NCBI GenBank assembly: GCA_030220185.1
Contig: JASPKZ010003845.1
Span: 2,946,001-3,010,000, forward strand
Reading direction: 5' to 3'
Origin: Diploptera punctata
Taxonomy: Eukaryota > Arthropoda > Insecta > Blattodea > Blaberidae
DNA: 64,000 nt
Part shown: positions 23,003-34,656 of the stretch, piece by piece
Layout: every line of letters begins with the position of its first letter
Numbering within the stretch: position 1 is the first letter of the stretch
Position numbers and translations under genes: made by a program
The notes under the pieces: model-generated
Databases searched by the model: none
What the model saw: only the letters and a program-made list of their open reading frames with translations
Told to the model about the DNA's origin: nothing

Positions 23003-23242
23003 AACTAACTGGCACTATCGAAGCAGGTTCATAAGCGCGCGAAAATAAGCTCTCCATACATCCCTATCTTGAGATAATGATTTCAATCATCTCCTGTATA
23101 ATTTAGCTTCCTCAAATCATCATTAGTTTTTGTCCCATCTTATTCTTGGCCTACCTACTGCGCATTTTTCCTCTTGGTTTCCTACAGAAGTTTCCATGTC
23201 CCTGTTTAATTTCCCATTCATGTCACATGTCCTGCCCATCAC
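23003..23242 (-). mobile_element. LINE A 3' fragment
   Basis: Begins AACTGGCACTATCGAAGCAG and extends to CATGTCCTGCCCATC, where it meets an (ATT)n tract. Confidence 0.8.

Positions 23243-23284
<42 letters not shown>
23243..23284. repeat. (ATT)n microsatellite
   Basis: Pure ATT run. Confidence 0.95.
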
Positions 23285-23286
<2 letters not shown>

Positions 23287-23678
23287 CAGTTAAAGTCTCT
23301 TATCTCTGCCTATACTCGTACATCCCCATATCAGGCAAGAGTGATCCATTACGGGAGTTACTTAACCAAGATAATTTAGATAATCTTATTTCCCTACAGA
23401 TGTCAGCGAATGACAAGTGGTTACCTTATCACCTCAAAGAGACACAATATTTAACAAATTAAAATTTAAAAAATAATCAAATGTTGAAATGCACAATAAT
23501 TTTTTCAATGTAAACCAAAATTCCAACTATTTGAATAACTTATTTACAATAAAAAATACTTATAAATGTATCCCTATTTATATTAAATTTGATTTAAAGC
23601 TTAATATATAACAATAAAAAATAAAGAAAATTGTTTAATTAAAATTCTTCCCTATAAAACTAGATATGTACTTATAAA
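23285..23678. other. Repeat fragment and unassigned AT-rich DNA
   Basis: 23335..23440 shares ACGGGAGTTACTTAACCAAG-type wording with 8370..8420. The remainder is AT-rich without recognisable content. Confidence 0.35.
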
Positions 23679-24025
23679 GGTGAGAGGTTAAACTGCGCAA
23701 TGGAATAAAAAAAACTAGATATCCTTCTTGTCTTGCTAATTTTTACTCCTAAATATATACATTCATTGATGCCATTGTATAATAACAAATATATGAATAA
23801 TACACAATATGGGCAGGAAGACAACTGACAATTAGACATTCACTCCTACTCGTTACATGTCATCAGGTGGTTATGGTTGTGATAAATGTGTGTTCCGGAG
23901 GCGGCGACATCGATTTATGTCTCTCTATCACAATAATTAAAATGTCACCATTTCTCACAGATTATATATCAAAGACACATACCTTTACCATAGACTTCTT
24001 CTCTATCATAGTTTAACCTCTCACC
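23679..24025. mobile_element. Putative short TIR element
   Basis: GGTGAGAGGTTAAACT (23679..23694) is repeated in inverse complement at 24010..24025. The interior of about 315 bp has no coding signal. The 16-bp TIR is short, so coincidence or a decayed larger TIR is possible. Confidence 0.5.
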
Positions 24026-24029
24026 TTAC

Positions 24030-24190
24030 AGGTACTATTACGTGTCCCATGACACAGAGAACTTACAGTGACACGACCTGTCGGGATAGGGATTTAAATT
24101 TTGGATCACATAAATACTTTTTTGATCACAGAAGGACATGCAGGGGCTCCCCGAATGAGTGAGTTACTGTAGACGTCTTTGAATAAAAAT
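24030..24190 (+). mobile_element. RNase H-LINE 3' fragment
   Basis: TTACAGTGACACGACCTGTC, GGGATTTAAATTTTGGATC and CTCCCCGAATGAGTGA also occur at 40100..40215 downstream of an RNase H motif, so this is assigned to the same LINE family. Confidence 0.5.
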
Positions 24191-24779
24191 CGCCGAAGCT
24201 TAGGGGTACAAGTGAAAATCCTGTATAGTAAATGTTCGATTTAATTTCAAGGCTGTGGCTTTGAAGTAGCGTATTTTTACCTAACATGACATCAGGTGAA
24301 AATGATATGAATAAATGGAGATAAAATGAGATGATTTGGGAGGGAACAGGAGTTGAGAGTGTTGGTTGGATGAAATTCGGAGGTTTATGCAAGGTATCAT
24401 ATAATTCAAGGTCTCAACCAAATTTTTGCCCTTTATGCTGCCATCCAAAGACTGCTGTTGGAAACGAGAAGAAAAAAAAATAAAAGAACTTGAAAGTCTG
24501 AAGGTATCGAAAATGATACCCACCGATCACAGTGAGTTGAAGTTATTCTCGAAGCGAGAAAAAAAATAAACGAAAAGGCATCGTATATGACAACTAAAAA
24601 TGCAGGAAGATAAATTTTTTATAAGTTTATTATTAAGTCCATCTCCCTATTGACAGGAAACTATAAATGGAAGGGGCTTTAAAGACGAGGATTATTTAGA
24701 CAGAAGGAAATGGAGAAATTGGAAACAGAGAAACAAAGCGAGTTATTATTTTTATACCTTAAGAGCAAAAAAAAAAAAA
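24191..24779. other. Unassigned stretch
   Basis: No recognised content. A poly-A run lies at about 24768..24782, just before LINE B. Confidence 0.35.
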
Positions 24780-25350
24780 AAAGCAATTGATGATACAATT
24801 TTAGAGCAAGTGAATAGTTTTAAATATCTAGATTTATTTCAATTTATCATATGTTAAAATTGAAGATATTAATGATACAATGAATTCAATCTAATGTGTA
24901 GCACTCTTAACAGAACCCTTAAAAACACAAGAAAAGAAGCAAACATTAAATTTTATAAAGTAATGGCTGTTCCTGTATTGATGTATGGATCAGAATGTTG
25001 TACTATCATTAAAAGACAATAACAAAGTTTGGAAGCAGTTGAGATGAGATTTCTAGAAATATAGCAAGATATACTCTGCTAGATAAGAAAAGAAATGAAG
25101 ATATGAGAAAGGAACTAAATACTTTCAAACTTACAGATCGAATAATTAAATACAGGAACGCCTGAAAAGAACATGTTGATAGAATGCCAGAAGAAATATT
25201 TCCAAAATTATTGCTAAATTATAAACCAGACGGAAGGAGAAATGTTGGACACCCACACAGAAGATGGACTGAACAATTTTAACAATTCTAGCTTTCATGA
25301 AACCGGAACGAGCCAACAGGCTTAATCCCTGGACGATGAGGAAGAAGAAG
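24780..25350 (+). mobile_element. LINE B 3' part
   Basis: Contains the VNSFKYLD-like segment, RTLKNTRKEANIKFYKVMA, VPVLMYGSEC, EMRFLEI and RMPEEIFPKLLLNYKPDGRR, with frame breaks. It ends with ACGATGAGGAAGAAGAAGAA. A close relative is at 56003..56345. Confidence 0.8.
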
Positions 25351-25923
25351 AAGAAACAAAGCTAGTTGTAACAATCTTTAAAAATAATCATAAAAAATCC
25401 TGAATGACGCGAAATCGTTCTAAGTATTTTGATACGTTAATAAATTCGGGATTCTAGTTGCATTTTACAATCTCTTTTTCCCTAGGTACTAATAAGCATG
25501 TAAAGATTGGCGCATTAATTATAATTAACATTGTCAAGGAAAGACAGTCAAATGGATTTGCTTTTTCATTTTGTTTTTCGTTCATTAATTCGAGTTAGTA
25601 AGCAATCCGCTCAATTAAAATTTATCCTGTTATAAAATTCATGCAGAGGTTTGCATTGTCCATCGTGTAAGATAGCCATCGCAACACAATGTTCTTTATA
25701 TTAATTAATTGCTGTGAGATGTCTTTGAAATAAAAGTATTTTTTCTTAATGATGTTAACACAATGCTAAGCTAATAAATATGTAGACGACGTGATTAACT
25801 AGCATCGTTATATTAATTCTACCCGTATTCGGAATAATTTCTCGTAATATCTGTCATGAATGTGCAAAAGGAAGCGTTTGATACGTCTAATCTACAGTCT
25901 ATTTAGACAAAGAGATAAGTAAC
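25351..25923. other. Unassigned stretch
   Basis: AT-rich; nothing recognised. Confidence 0.4.
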
Positions 25924-26280
25924 GTGAATATTCTCGAGATTTCTTATTGGTTGTTGGACGCAACGCAGATTTATTTTTTATTCTGGCAGTTTTTTATAGA
26001 AAATATAATTCTAGAACAATTTTCAATTACACTAGTCAACAAAAATTCACTTGGAATTCTTTCCTTTCTCAAAATAGTTTACTATCCTAAATACCAACTA
26101 GTTAGTATAACTGTCACAGGATTGATGATCGGGGCAAGAGGTACTATACCAGGATTCCTAGTCAAATTTTGGAATTCCTTAGATTTGGACAGGGTGTATC
26201 TTTCTAAAATTGCCATCGCTGCCATTAGAGGATCAATTTCAATTTTAAGAAACCATTTTTACAAAATTTCTACTTTGTAG
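25924..26280 (+). pseudogene. C-terminal fragment of a retroelement ORF
   Basis: The open frame ends YQLVSITVTGLMIGARGTIP, then SKIAIAAIRGSISILRNHFY and a TAG. The GARGTIP and RGSxxILRNHxY motifs are ones I recall at the C-terminus of reverse transcriptase proteins (R2/NeSL-like or related) found in many arthropod genomes. The first roughly 35 residues look unrelated, so the fragment probably starts near 26040. I saw no upstream RT domain. The family assignment is from memory and only moderately secure. Confidence 0.45.
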
Positions 26281-26431
26281 TATGTATACTTCAATTACGC
26301 CTACAATTTGAATTTTTTTAATGTATTTACAAAAGGTATTTCATAAATTCAAAAAATCAATTGTCTGTATCATTTTGTCCTTGAGGGAATCCTCTAATGA
26401 GGAAAGTTGTATATAATTAAAAAAAGTGAAT

Positions 26432-26655
26432 ACGACGTTCTTCTTCTTAACAAGGCGCTGCAGCTTCAATTGGAGAATGTTTTGGCCTTCTCAACGAATT
26501 CTTTCCACACTCTTCTATTCTGGACACATTTGTTCCAATTTCTTATTTCCATCAATTTTATATAATTTACAACATCATCTTCCCAGTTTTTTTGGTCATC
26601 CAATATATTTATGGATTAATGGCTTCCATTTGTAGATGTTTTTACCATCCTTTCA
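26432..26655 (-). mobile_element. LINE 3' tail fragment
   Basis: TTCTTCTTCTTAACAAGGCG is the complement of a GAA-type LINE tail. Further in, the minus strand is weakly coding (IWMTKKTGKMML-like). Family uncertain. Confidence 0.4.
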
Positions 26656-26689
26656 TCATCATTCTATATATGTTTCCAATCCAGCTTAA

Positions 26690-27310
26690 TCTTTGTGCTT
26701 TAATGAAGTTAATATTTCAGTTTTTAAGGTAATGGCATTCCAAGGGAAAAATCAAATCAGATCCAAAATAGTAATAGGAAACAAAATCATAGAACAGGTG
26801 AACCATCTCAATTATATAGGATGTGGCATTTCATTTAATTATGATAATGATATAAATAATAAAATAGCAAAATTCCAGGAAATATGTGGTACGATAAAAC
26901 GATCACTAAATAACAAAACAAGAAGAGAGACCCAATTGAAATTTTATAAAATGTTGGCAGCACCGGTACTGCTCTATGGATCAGAAGCCTGGATACATAA
27001 CGAGATCTAAGTAGGATAACGGCGGCAGAAATGAAATTTTTGAGATCTGTTAAAGGGTGCACTAAGGAAGACAGAATCAAGAACACAGAAATAAGACAGG
27101 AACTTGAAATATTTGCAATAACTGATAAAATAGATGCATATAGACAAAAATGGAAGCAACACATAGACAGAATGAATGAAGATAGATATCCAAAACAAAT
27201 AACAAAAATACAAACCTAAAGGCACCCGAGATGTGGGCAGACCTAGAAAGAGATGGGCTGAAGTCGGAACGGGTCAACAGACCTAATCAATGAATGCAGA
27301 TGATGATATG
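26690..27310 (+). mobile_element. LINE B 3' part
   Basis: MAFQGKNQIRSKIVIGNKII, EQVNHLNYIGCGISFN, EICGTIKRSLNNKTRRETQL, KFYKMLAAPVLLYGSEAW, then after a frame shift EMKFLRSVKGCTKEDRI and RMNEDRYPKQI, then RDVGRPRKRWAE-like wording and GATGATGATATGATGAT. Two frame breaks. Confidence 0.85.
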
Positions 27311-27311
27311 A

Positions 27312-27545
27312 TGATTTCTTCATTTGTTCGAACTCTCCATGATCCGTCCTGATTCCTATTGCTCCAAAGATTTTTCTTATTACTTTTTTTTTCAAAGACT
27401 AAAAGCTATTGCTTTTCTGCTTCTTTAAGTATCCAAGTTTCATTAGAATAAGTTACACTATAATATGGCGTTACATTTTGTTTATTAGCTCTAGTTTTTT
27501 TAGGTGAACTAATCTTAAATAGAGATACTAAAAATACACTTTTAA
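27312..27545 (-). mobile_element. LINE fragment, further family
   Basis: The minus strand includes SNETWILKEAEK and FEKKSNKKNLWSNRN-like wording, i.e. the YGSETWxLxxxE..FExKxLRKIxG block shared by non-LTR C-termini. Heavily decayed. Confidence 0.5.
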
Positions 27546-27849
27546 ATTCTTTCCTAACTTTGGGTTGAGAAAACTTAATGTCGCATTAGATTATGTTCTA
27601 TCTGGTTTTGTAGATACACTAATAAAAAAAAACTTAATCTTAGTCTTTTCTTTGCGACTCGGTTGTTTTCATTTTCCATTTGCTGAGGAATTCGGTTAAT
27701 TTATGCAATTCCTACGTGAACCACATTTAAATACTTTTATTCGAATTATTACAGACTGCTATTTGAACTAGAATCCCCTAAAACAAACCAATTTAACTGA
27801 GATTCGGAAGTTCCTAATTTATTAATGCATATGGATATGACTGATCAAA

Positions 27850-28041
27850 ACCCATTATATAATAGAAATGGACAGTTAATGACAAATGAAAGAAGTTTTG
27901 AAGAAGTGGATGAATCCAAACACCTAGGAACAATAATTACAAACAATAATGAGGTACAAAAATAAAATTAAACATAGGCTCAATCCTGGAAATGCATGGT
28001 ATTATAGATTATAGGGACTCCTCTCGAAAAACATTTAAGTG
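27850..28041 (+). mobile_element. LINE A internal fragment ending at the exon border
   Basis: NRNGQLMTNERSFEE, then KHLGTIITNNNEVQK, then a frame-broken SGNACYY..LLSKN segment. The match stops at about 28041, four or five bases from the splice donor of exon 28047..29260 on the opposite strand. Confidence 0.75.
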
Positions 28042-28046
28042 GTTAC

Positions 28047-29260
28047 CTTTGGTTGGAACTTGCTCCGATGACTCGGGTTCTAATCTCGCCATGGCAGGTT
28101 GTAGCCCCAGTCTAGAGGTTGGCGGAGGCTGTAGAGGGAACAGTCTGTGTTCACTTGGCCACGTCGTGGCTGTTCCCATGAGATGGTATTGTTCTTCGTC
28201 AGGAATCGGCATAGAACCATTCCCCCTCTGTACACCAATGCCTTGAAGATTAGGAACATACTGCTCAGGTGTCCAGTCGAAGGTAAAGGCAGAATGCGAG
28301 GGTTGATGAGAGACACTACCACCCCCGCTGTTACTGTTGCTCCCTGGAGTTCCCGTCGGTGTGGGAGGAGTAGTGGTCATGTAAGGACTGAGATCTTGGT
28401 GGATGATATCCGGAACTTTTTGTACAGTTGTGTCTGACCACGGAGGACTTGGATTCCACTGCTCCATGAATTCTGCTGGGTCTACCATTGCTGCTTTTAC
28501 GAGGACTCTCGGTCGTCCTACAGGATGTTGGATTGAAGTAACCATAGGAGATGAAGATACTAAAATTGTACCACCTCCACCGGCACCTCCTCCCCGATCA
28601 AGATCCACAATTACTTCTACCGAAGGAGAAGATCTAGGAGATGTGACAGAAGGAGATCTAAGAAGTTCAAGTTTGTTTCTATTTGCATTGTGATTGCTTA
28701 AAGTTTTTCTCTTTTGAGGGGTGGATGATGGTGGTGTTCTTACTTCTTCTACGGGTAATAGGTATCGCTCTTCACCCTGTTCCTCGGAGGGATGAGGTAT
28801 TGAGTAATCCACAGGTTCAGCTTCATTTCTACGTCCGTAACGATATCCGGATGAATCCGGAGGTTGACCAGGTGTTGGAGTAGGGTAACCAGGACTCTCA
28901 GCGTCGGTGGGGTTGTGAAGATGGTGGTGTTGGCTAGCAGAGCCGTTGAGACCGTGGTGGTGGTGGTGATGAGTAGGAATAACTCCTGAAGGAGCTGGTG
29001 ACATTTGGTGATGATGGTGGAGGTAGTTTGTATGATGACTGGGATCGTGATGGGGATAAGGTGACATCACTTGGGGGTGTGGGGGCGGTGGTGGCGGTGG
29101 CGGAGGATGAGGGTGGGGGTGGTAATATGCCGCCGCTGCTGCAGCTGCCATTCTGGAGGCGGCATGAGCTTCATATGCCAGACCGTACTGAAGTTTGCTC
29201 TGAACCATGTAGTAATGGTAGAGCCAGCTGTTCGCCCGCATCACACTGGCTTCACGTTCG
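28047..29260 (-). CDS. dys: dysfusion/NPAS4-like bHLH-PAS factor, large 3' exon
   Basis: Minus-strand coding exon of 1214 nt for a nuclear bHLH-PAS transcription factor. The acceptor TTTGTTTGTTGCAG precedes 29260. The first base completes a split codon, then EREASVMRANSWLYHYY and MVQSKLQYGLAYEAHAASR follow. I recognise this as the conserved stretch just after PAS-B in arthropod dysfusion. Next come an Ala run, a Pro run, His-rich stretches, SPSVTSPRSSPS, a Gly-rich linker and SAFTFDWTPEQYVPN, typical of a disordered activation region. The exon has 404 full codons and no internal stop. A donor AAAG|GTAACC lies at 28047/28046; without splicing, the frame would run 12 more residues into a LINE A remnant and stop at 28009. 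The exon is clearly richer in GC than its surroundings. The alternative is another bHLH-PAS paralogue. The coding call is firm; the subfamily is moderately so. Confidence 0.8.
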
Positions 29261-31495
29261 CTGCAACAAACAAACCATTAATTAAATTACAGTATTATAT
29301 AATAAGAACCTACTCAATATCAACACCCACAAGAAAATAATAGATCCCGGTAGATCAGTGATAACCATGCTCGCCTATGTTTCTAACAAAGAAAACATTC
29401 ATATTGCCTCCTCAGAATTTAACAAACGATAGCTTATTTTATTGTAATGTTATATTGCGGGCCATGTGGTCTGCTCCAATACTGGTGTTTCTTCCAAATA
29501 TTTCCTCCTCGGCTGCAGAAATACGCAGAAGTTGTCACTAAATGAGCATAAATTACATTACAAGATACATTAAAAGTTTCAATCGAATATTCAGTGAAAC
29601 GGGAAAAAAACTGAAACATTATTATATTAATGTAGATATGTGGTTAGTGTGCTTGGTTGTAAAGTATAAGATCTGTGTTCGAATACTGAGCAATCCTTTC
29701 TTCTAATAATACGTTTTTATCTAAATTTCTTTGTGTGTGTGTGTGTTTTTTTTGTGCGTTTGTATTGTTTTTAAAATGTAAATTCTTAAGAAAACAATGA
29801 CGTTAGCAAACAAAATAAACATTGTTCTACCTTCTTTCCTTCACCCAAAATAACTTGACTAATGAATTAATGATAAAATAGAAGATTTTATCGTTTAAAA
29901 ATGCTAAAAAAAATCCGGCAGGAGTGTATTGATTTTTCAGAGCACAACCATCCTGACTATAGATTTCCTAAGAAAGGAACTAAAGCCGAGGATCCTGTGT
30001 CGTAGATAGCGAAGATTGACTTAAATTTTAAAGGTATTTTTCTAAAAAAACTTACATAATGGCGCATAGCCGGTTGATGCATAACGCCGTCCAATTAATA
30101 ACATCAAATTAGGGCCCTATAGTAAAATAACAATTCAAATTTTCAAAGCCCGGCCGGGTATCAATCCCGGACCCTCTAGTTAGAAAGCAGACATTACACT
30201 GAAACTGATAACGGATATGGACGACCATCCAGCCAATATTGGGAGTCAAATGCGTTTAAACGTCGAGTTCCCGTCGTTATAGCTGATTTTCTAAATACAT
30301 GATGTTTTAGTCTACTCGACGGAAAAGAATAATTCCATTATAAACGAAAAGGAAGAAGGGTTGGACATGCTGGAAAGTGTTGGGCAGATTACTGTGAATT
30401 CGAAACGCGTGAAGTCAATGATGCTCAATTTAATTGTGTGAAGTTTAAGTAACTATAGAACTTTCACGGTCAAACGAACACAGCACAAAAACAAAGGAAG
30501 GTCCACAAGTGACAAATAAGTTCCCACCGTTATTACCTGCTCATTACAAGGAATAAAAGGCGTGGCTCCAGAGTTTTATCCAATTGAAATCTGTTATTTG
30601 CACATCTCGATATCCCAGCCTACTCATTACTGTATACAGGTCTCAATCCAACGTGATCCGATACTATCAAACTATTCTCATAATCACAAATACCTGTGTG
30701 ACGGACTGTACACCAACTCCAAGACAAGAAAAAGCGACTTTAATAGGTTCTTGGGGCGCGCGGTAGGACAATCGGCACGAAGTGTCAGTACTCTGGTAAT
30801 GTTATAGGCTTTTCGACCACAGGGCCAGAAAATGTATATTGTATATAAATGTTCACATACAGAAATACATTTTTTGCGCGATAGTGCGTTATGTCGTACT
30901 TACAGCAATGGTAACCATGATTGAAAGTTCAACATCCTACATTTCGGGGTTGCCAACCTAAATAACTATACTGTAATAAAATAATTGTACGGTAATGTTA
31001 CATATTACAAAACGCATGTGGAAAGTAAAACCACTGCCCTCTATGTATACTACATACAATATATATACAACAAATATCCAAAAGATAGTGTTAATATATA
31101 TTATACGAAACAAATCACTGCATTTTAAATCAACTAAATTTTATTTGAAACAATATAAAACAATAAATAAGTACTTGCTGCCATGTTATCACTAAATGGT
31201 CTCACGGCCTCCAGCGCACCTCCAGCAGTTTCAACTAATAAACATTGCCACACTGTTAACGTTAGTCAATTATTTATAATGAACACAAATATTTCCAACA
31301 AAGATGTTATTATTTTACTATTATTTATTATTTTGAAAACACCATCGCGCAAAAATTAATGTACAACGCACGTTTGTGAAGTGTTTTACAGAATGTCGGA
31401 TATTAAAAACCTAGCTGTCGCTCGGTTTTTAAACATTTTCCTCGATTCTGGAAAAAAAACACTTCCCAACCTCGCATCGTAACATACTATTCTTT
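29261..31495 (-). other. Intron DNA, mostly unassigned
   Basis: Start of the roughly 20-kb intron that runs to 49278. Apart from the tRNA-like fragment at 30145..30250, no repeat family or coding signal was recognised. A GTGTGTGTGT run is at about 29732..29743. Confidence 0.5.
30145..30250 (-). mobile_element. tRNA-like SINE head fragment
   Basis: On the minus strand GGGTCCGGGATTGATACCC is a B-box-like arm next to CGGCCGGGC, with ACTAGAGGGTCC upstream. No second copy in the window, so family membership is uncertain. Confidence 0.35.
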
Positions 31496-31499
31496 GTTC

Positions 31500-31640
31500 A
31501 ATGCCACCATATTGTCATTTCTACATTCTGGTATTCTCTCCTGCATGGCGTTATTGTAACCCACTTCTGAGGTTGGGGGAGTTACACTGCCACGATAATA
31601 TATGATGTTGGTGGTAATGATGTGCCAGGAGAGACCTTAA
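31500..31640 (-). mobile_element. SINE tail module
   Basis: CATGGCGTTATTGTAACCCA, CTTCTGAGGTTGGGGGAGTT and TGCCAGGAGAGA match, inverted, the tail of the SINEs at 34657..35015 and 50611..50880. Confidence 0.6.
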
Positions 31641-32414
31641 CCTGTACTTGATGAATATGTTAATGGCGACTCTTTAACTCATTCCCCAAATAGGAGTCAA
31701 TGACCAATCATATTTCAATGATTTTTTATTTACAACCAATCACAGTCGTGTTTCGCCTAAAATTTACCAACTAAATTTTATCATAATAAAGAAAGCACCT
31801 CCTTTTTAACATTCTGAATAGGTCATAGCATTATTTTGCAATGACTGACCATCTAAGAAATACGGCTACCAGATTGTATTTATAGTGCATGAATGTCAGC
31901 AGAAAGCGCATGCGATAGATAATATAAAAACATTTGTAACAATTGGTTATACCAAAAAAAAAAACAGAAAACACTGTTTGCACTTTCTTAAACGAATTAT
32001 TTTCCAGGAAATGATGCTGCAGAAAAATATAATTGACATATTTACATCATAGGACATCAAATTAATTAATATCTATAACGTTGGTTATAAATTTCTCCAC
32101 TAGAGTGCATTCTTACAATATTGCGATCCTTTGGCAATAAATAATATTATGATCTGGTTGCAATGTTGAACAAAGGAAGGAAATTAAGCGTACCAATTGT
32201 TTCTCATTTGTTCTCAAACATCGCCGTTTACATTAAATATATAAATATTTTAAAATAACTATAGTTAAATAATGATTTATGAGTAAACAGCTTAATTTTA
32301 TTCGTTAAATAGTCTTAACAAATGCCACTCTTGATTTCAAAATTATCTAGATAAATTCAATCCTCACTTCGTGAGTCGTGAATTTATCGATAATTTGGAA
32401 ATCACTCGTGGCAT
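31641..32414. other. Unassigned intron DNA
   Basis: Nothing recognised on either strand. Confidence 0.4.
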
Positions 32415-32606
32415 TACTTATGATAATGGTGGCCAGATGATGTTCGGGGACCGTTTGGGCCGTAACGTTTCCTGATGCCGTTTGCCTTACATGTGAGGAA
32501 AAACCCCGAAAAAACCCATCACCCAGGAAACTTGTCCCGACCGGGAATCGAACTCGGGCCCGCTGCGTGACAAGGCAGCACGCTACATCGAGACCACAGC
32601 CGTTGA
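32415..32606 (-). mobile_element. SINE-A head and middle module
   Basis: The minus strand reads head CTGTGGTCTCGATGTAGCGT with B box GAGTTCGATTCCC, then the middle module to AACGGTCCCCG. The tail module is missing. Confidence 0.75.
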
Positions 32607-32611
32607 CTGAT

Positions 32612-33685
32612 AGAAATACATTATATGGTGGAAATAAACAGTTAATGACAAAAGAAGGACATTTTGAAGAATTAGATGAATTCAAATGCCTAAGAATAAT
32701 AATTACAAATTGGTTTCTTCAATACCAGATTGGCCACGCAAAGAAGCTCTCGCAAAATTTCGGATAGCAACAAGACATGACTGCATCGCTACCTATCTTA
32801 ATCTACTGGGAATACTGAACTATCCTCTCTGCATGCTGTGAGGGACCGGTGCCAATATGGATTCTGCTCATCTACTCCACCGCCTTGCATTAAGAATGCT
32901 ACACTCCATGAATGCTACTGGGAAGCAAGAAGAAAAATTATCTCGCTGCAACCCCCTTAAGGTTATTCTGTTTATATTTTATAGTGTTTCTATATTATTT
33001 CTATTGTTATATTGTAAATATTTTAATAAGGGCTGTCATTTGAGTGAATTATTTGTATTTTAAGTGCCCTCCATTGAATACATAAATAATTATGAATAAG
33101 AATGAGATGTACAAATAAATTAAACATAGGCTCAATACTGGACATGCATGCTATTATGCATTAAGCAGACACTTGTCGTCCCAAGTTCTCTCAAAATAAC
33201 TTAAATAAAAAATATAGAAATCTGCTATTTTCCCAGTTATATAGGCTAGATGCGAAACATGGACTCTCTCTTTAAGGGAAGAGAAAAGATTTGAGAGTAT
33301 TTGAGAATAAAGTTCTTATAAAAAAGATTTGAACCAAAGAGAGATGAACAGACAGGCGAATGGAGAAGAGTTCTCAACAGTTAAGCTACTTGATCTTTAT
33401 AGGAAACCAGATATAATAAGAACCGTTGAAGAAGTGGACTGCGATGGGCAGAACATGTGGCGTGAATGGGGAATGAAAGCTTCTTGAAGCAAACAATAAG
33501 AGAGAAACGTCCTATTGATAGATCAAGAATAAGGTGGGAGAATAACATTAACCATGATTGAGGGAAGTAGATTATACAGGGCATGATTGGAAAACATTAG
33601 CTGAAGATAGGAATCTGTTTAAGGTTTATGTCCGCGCGGCCATTAAACTTTCGGTTCGATAGTGCCAGTGAGTTGGTTTATATAA
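32612..33685 (+). mobile_element. LINE A copy split by another LINE
   Basis: Left part 32612..32710 is the NGxQLMTxExxFEELxEFKxLxxIITN segment. Right part 33098..33685 resumes at NEMxxxIKHRLNTGHACYYAL and runs to the LINE A terminus GGTTCGATAGTGCCAGTGAG. The gap is filled by 32711..33084. Many stops and shifts. There was a single original element, because the two parts abut at the same codon region. Confidence 0.85.
32711..33084 (+). mobile_element. RNase H-LINE 3' end inserted into LINE A
   Basis: Encodes a degenerate RKEALAKFRIATRHDCIATY, then GILNYPLCMLC and NMDSAHLLHRLAL: the C-terminal segment with a CxxC..H motif that follows the RNase H domain in I/R1-like LINEs. A 3' UTR follows, ending TTTTAAGTGCCCTCC. 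Flanks AATAATTACAAAT (32698..32710) and AATAATTATGAAT (33085..33097) match at 11/13 and are the target-site duplication. Confidence 0.75.
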
Positions 33686-34655
33686 TCCTAATTTAGTGCG
33701 TTTACATGGTTTTCTGGAGTTATGAAGTTTTCATTGCCAGGGACTTGATATTATACATTACTATAATACTACGCTATAGGGTTTTTCATTACTTTAAAAT
33801 AGTATTGCTCTTATGGAAACGCTGTTGCCACTTGACGCCGCAGACTGAGTGACAGAGATGGAAATATAATTATCTCCAAATTTTGTTGGGTTCAATGGCA
33901 TCTCCGCTAGCCGCTGTTCCGGTAATTGAGTTCACCCCCTAAATTTATTAAATATGCAGGTGATAATTCTACGTTCCATGTAGGTGAAACTGTTTAACTA
34001 AATTATTTATTTCAAATGAATTATCTAATAAATCAATCTCACATAAAATGACAAGTTCGCTAGAAAGAATAGCTCCAGGCATAAGAGCAATGCTATTTTC
34101 AAGACGTGAAAACCCCTATAGATGAGTATGTAGCCAGTGCGACGCTGATGTTGAGATCGTGTGGAAGAAGAGGCAGACTGTGTACCGATGAAAAAACCCG
34201 ATATGAGCACCCAATTGCAGCGTCTCATAAATAACCAAGCATTAAGATGCCAATTAGCAAACAAATCATAACCAACACATATTTATGAGCTCAAAAATTT
34301 CGTTTCCTACGCTATCGTAAAACTCAAGCGATTCTTAAAATTATCTTCTTATTTTTGTTTGGGGTTTAGACCACCCTGATTCATACCGGCCCTAACTCAA
34401 GAAAACAAATGAATCACACGATAATCACGGGTAAGAGCGACTTATATCACACAGTTATCAATACCTAAAACTAATTTCGCATTTCTGAAGAATCATATAA
34501 AACAATGATATAATTTAGTGAAGAATGTCACTTAGATATCCGAATTTATATAAAATTCGTTATCTAATTTAAAGGAATATGATTTAATACAGGATTTCAA
34601 TAAAAAAATTGCTTATTTATGTAAAAAAATATATTTTTTAAAATTATTTATAATT
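33686..34655. other. Unassigned intron DNA
   Basis: No repeat or coding signal recognised. An open frame at 34025..34264 (minus) has no motif I can name. Confidence 0.4.
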
Positions 34656-34656
34656 G

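Noticed and set aside
27992..29340. Several plus-strand open frames of 66-96 codons
   Set aside because: They are antisense shadows of the dys exon at 28047..29260, produced by its GC-rich codons.
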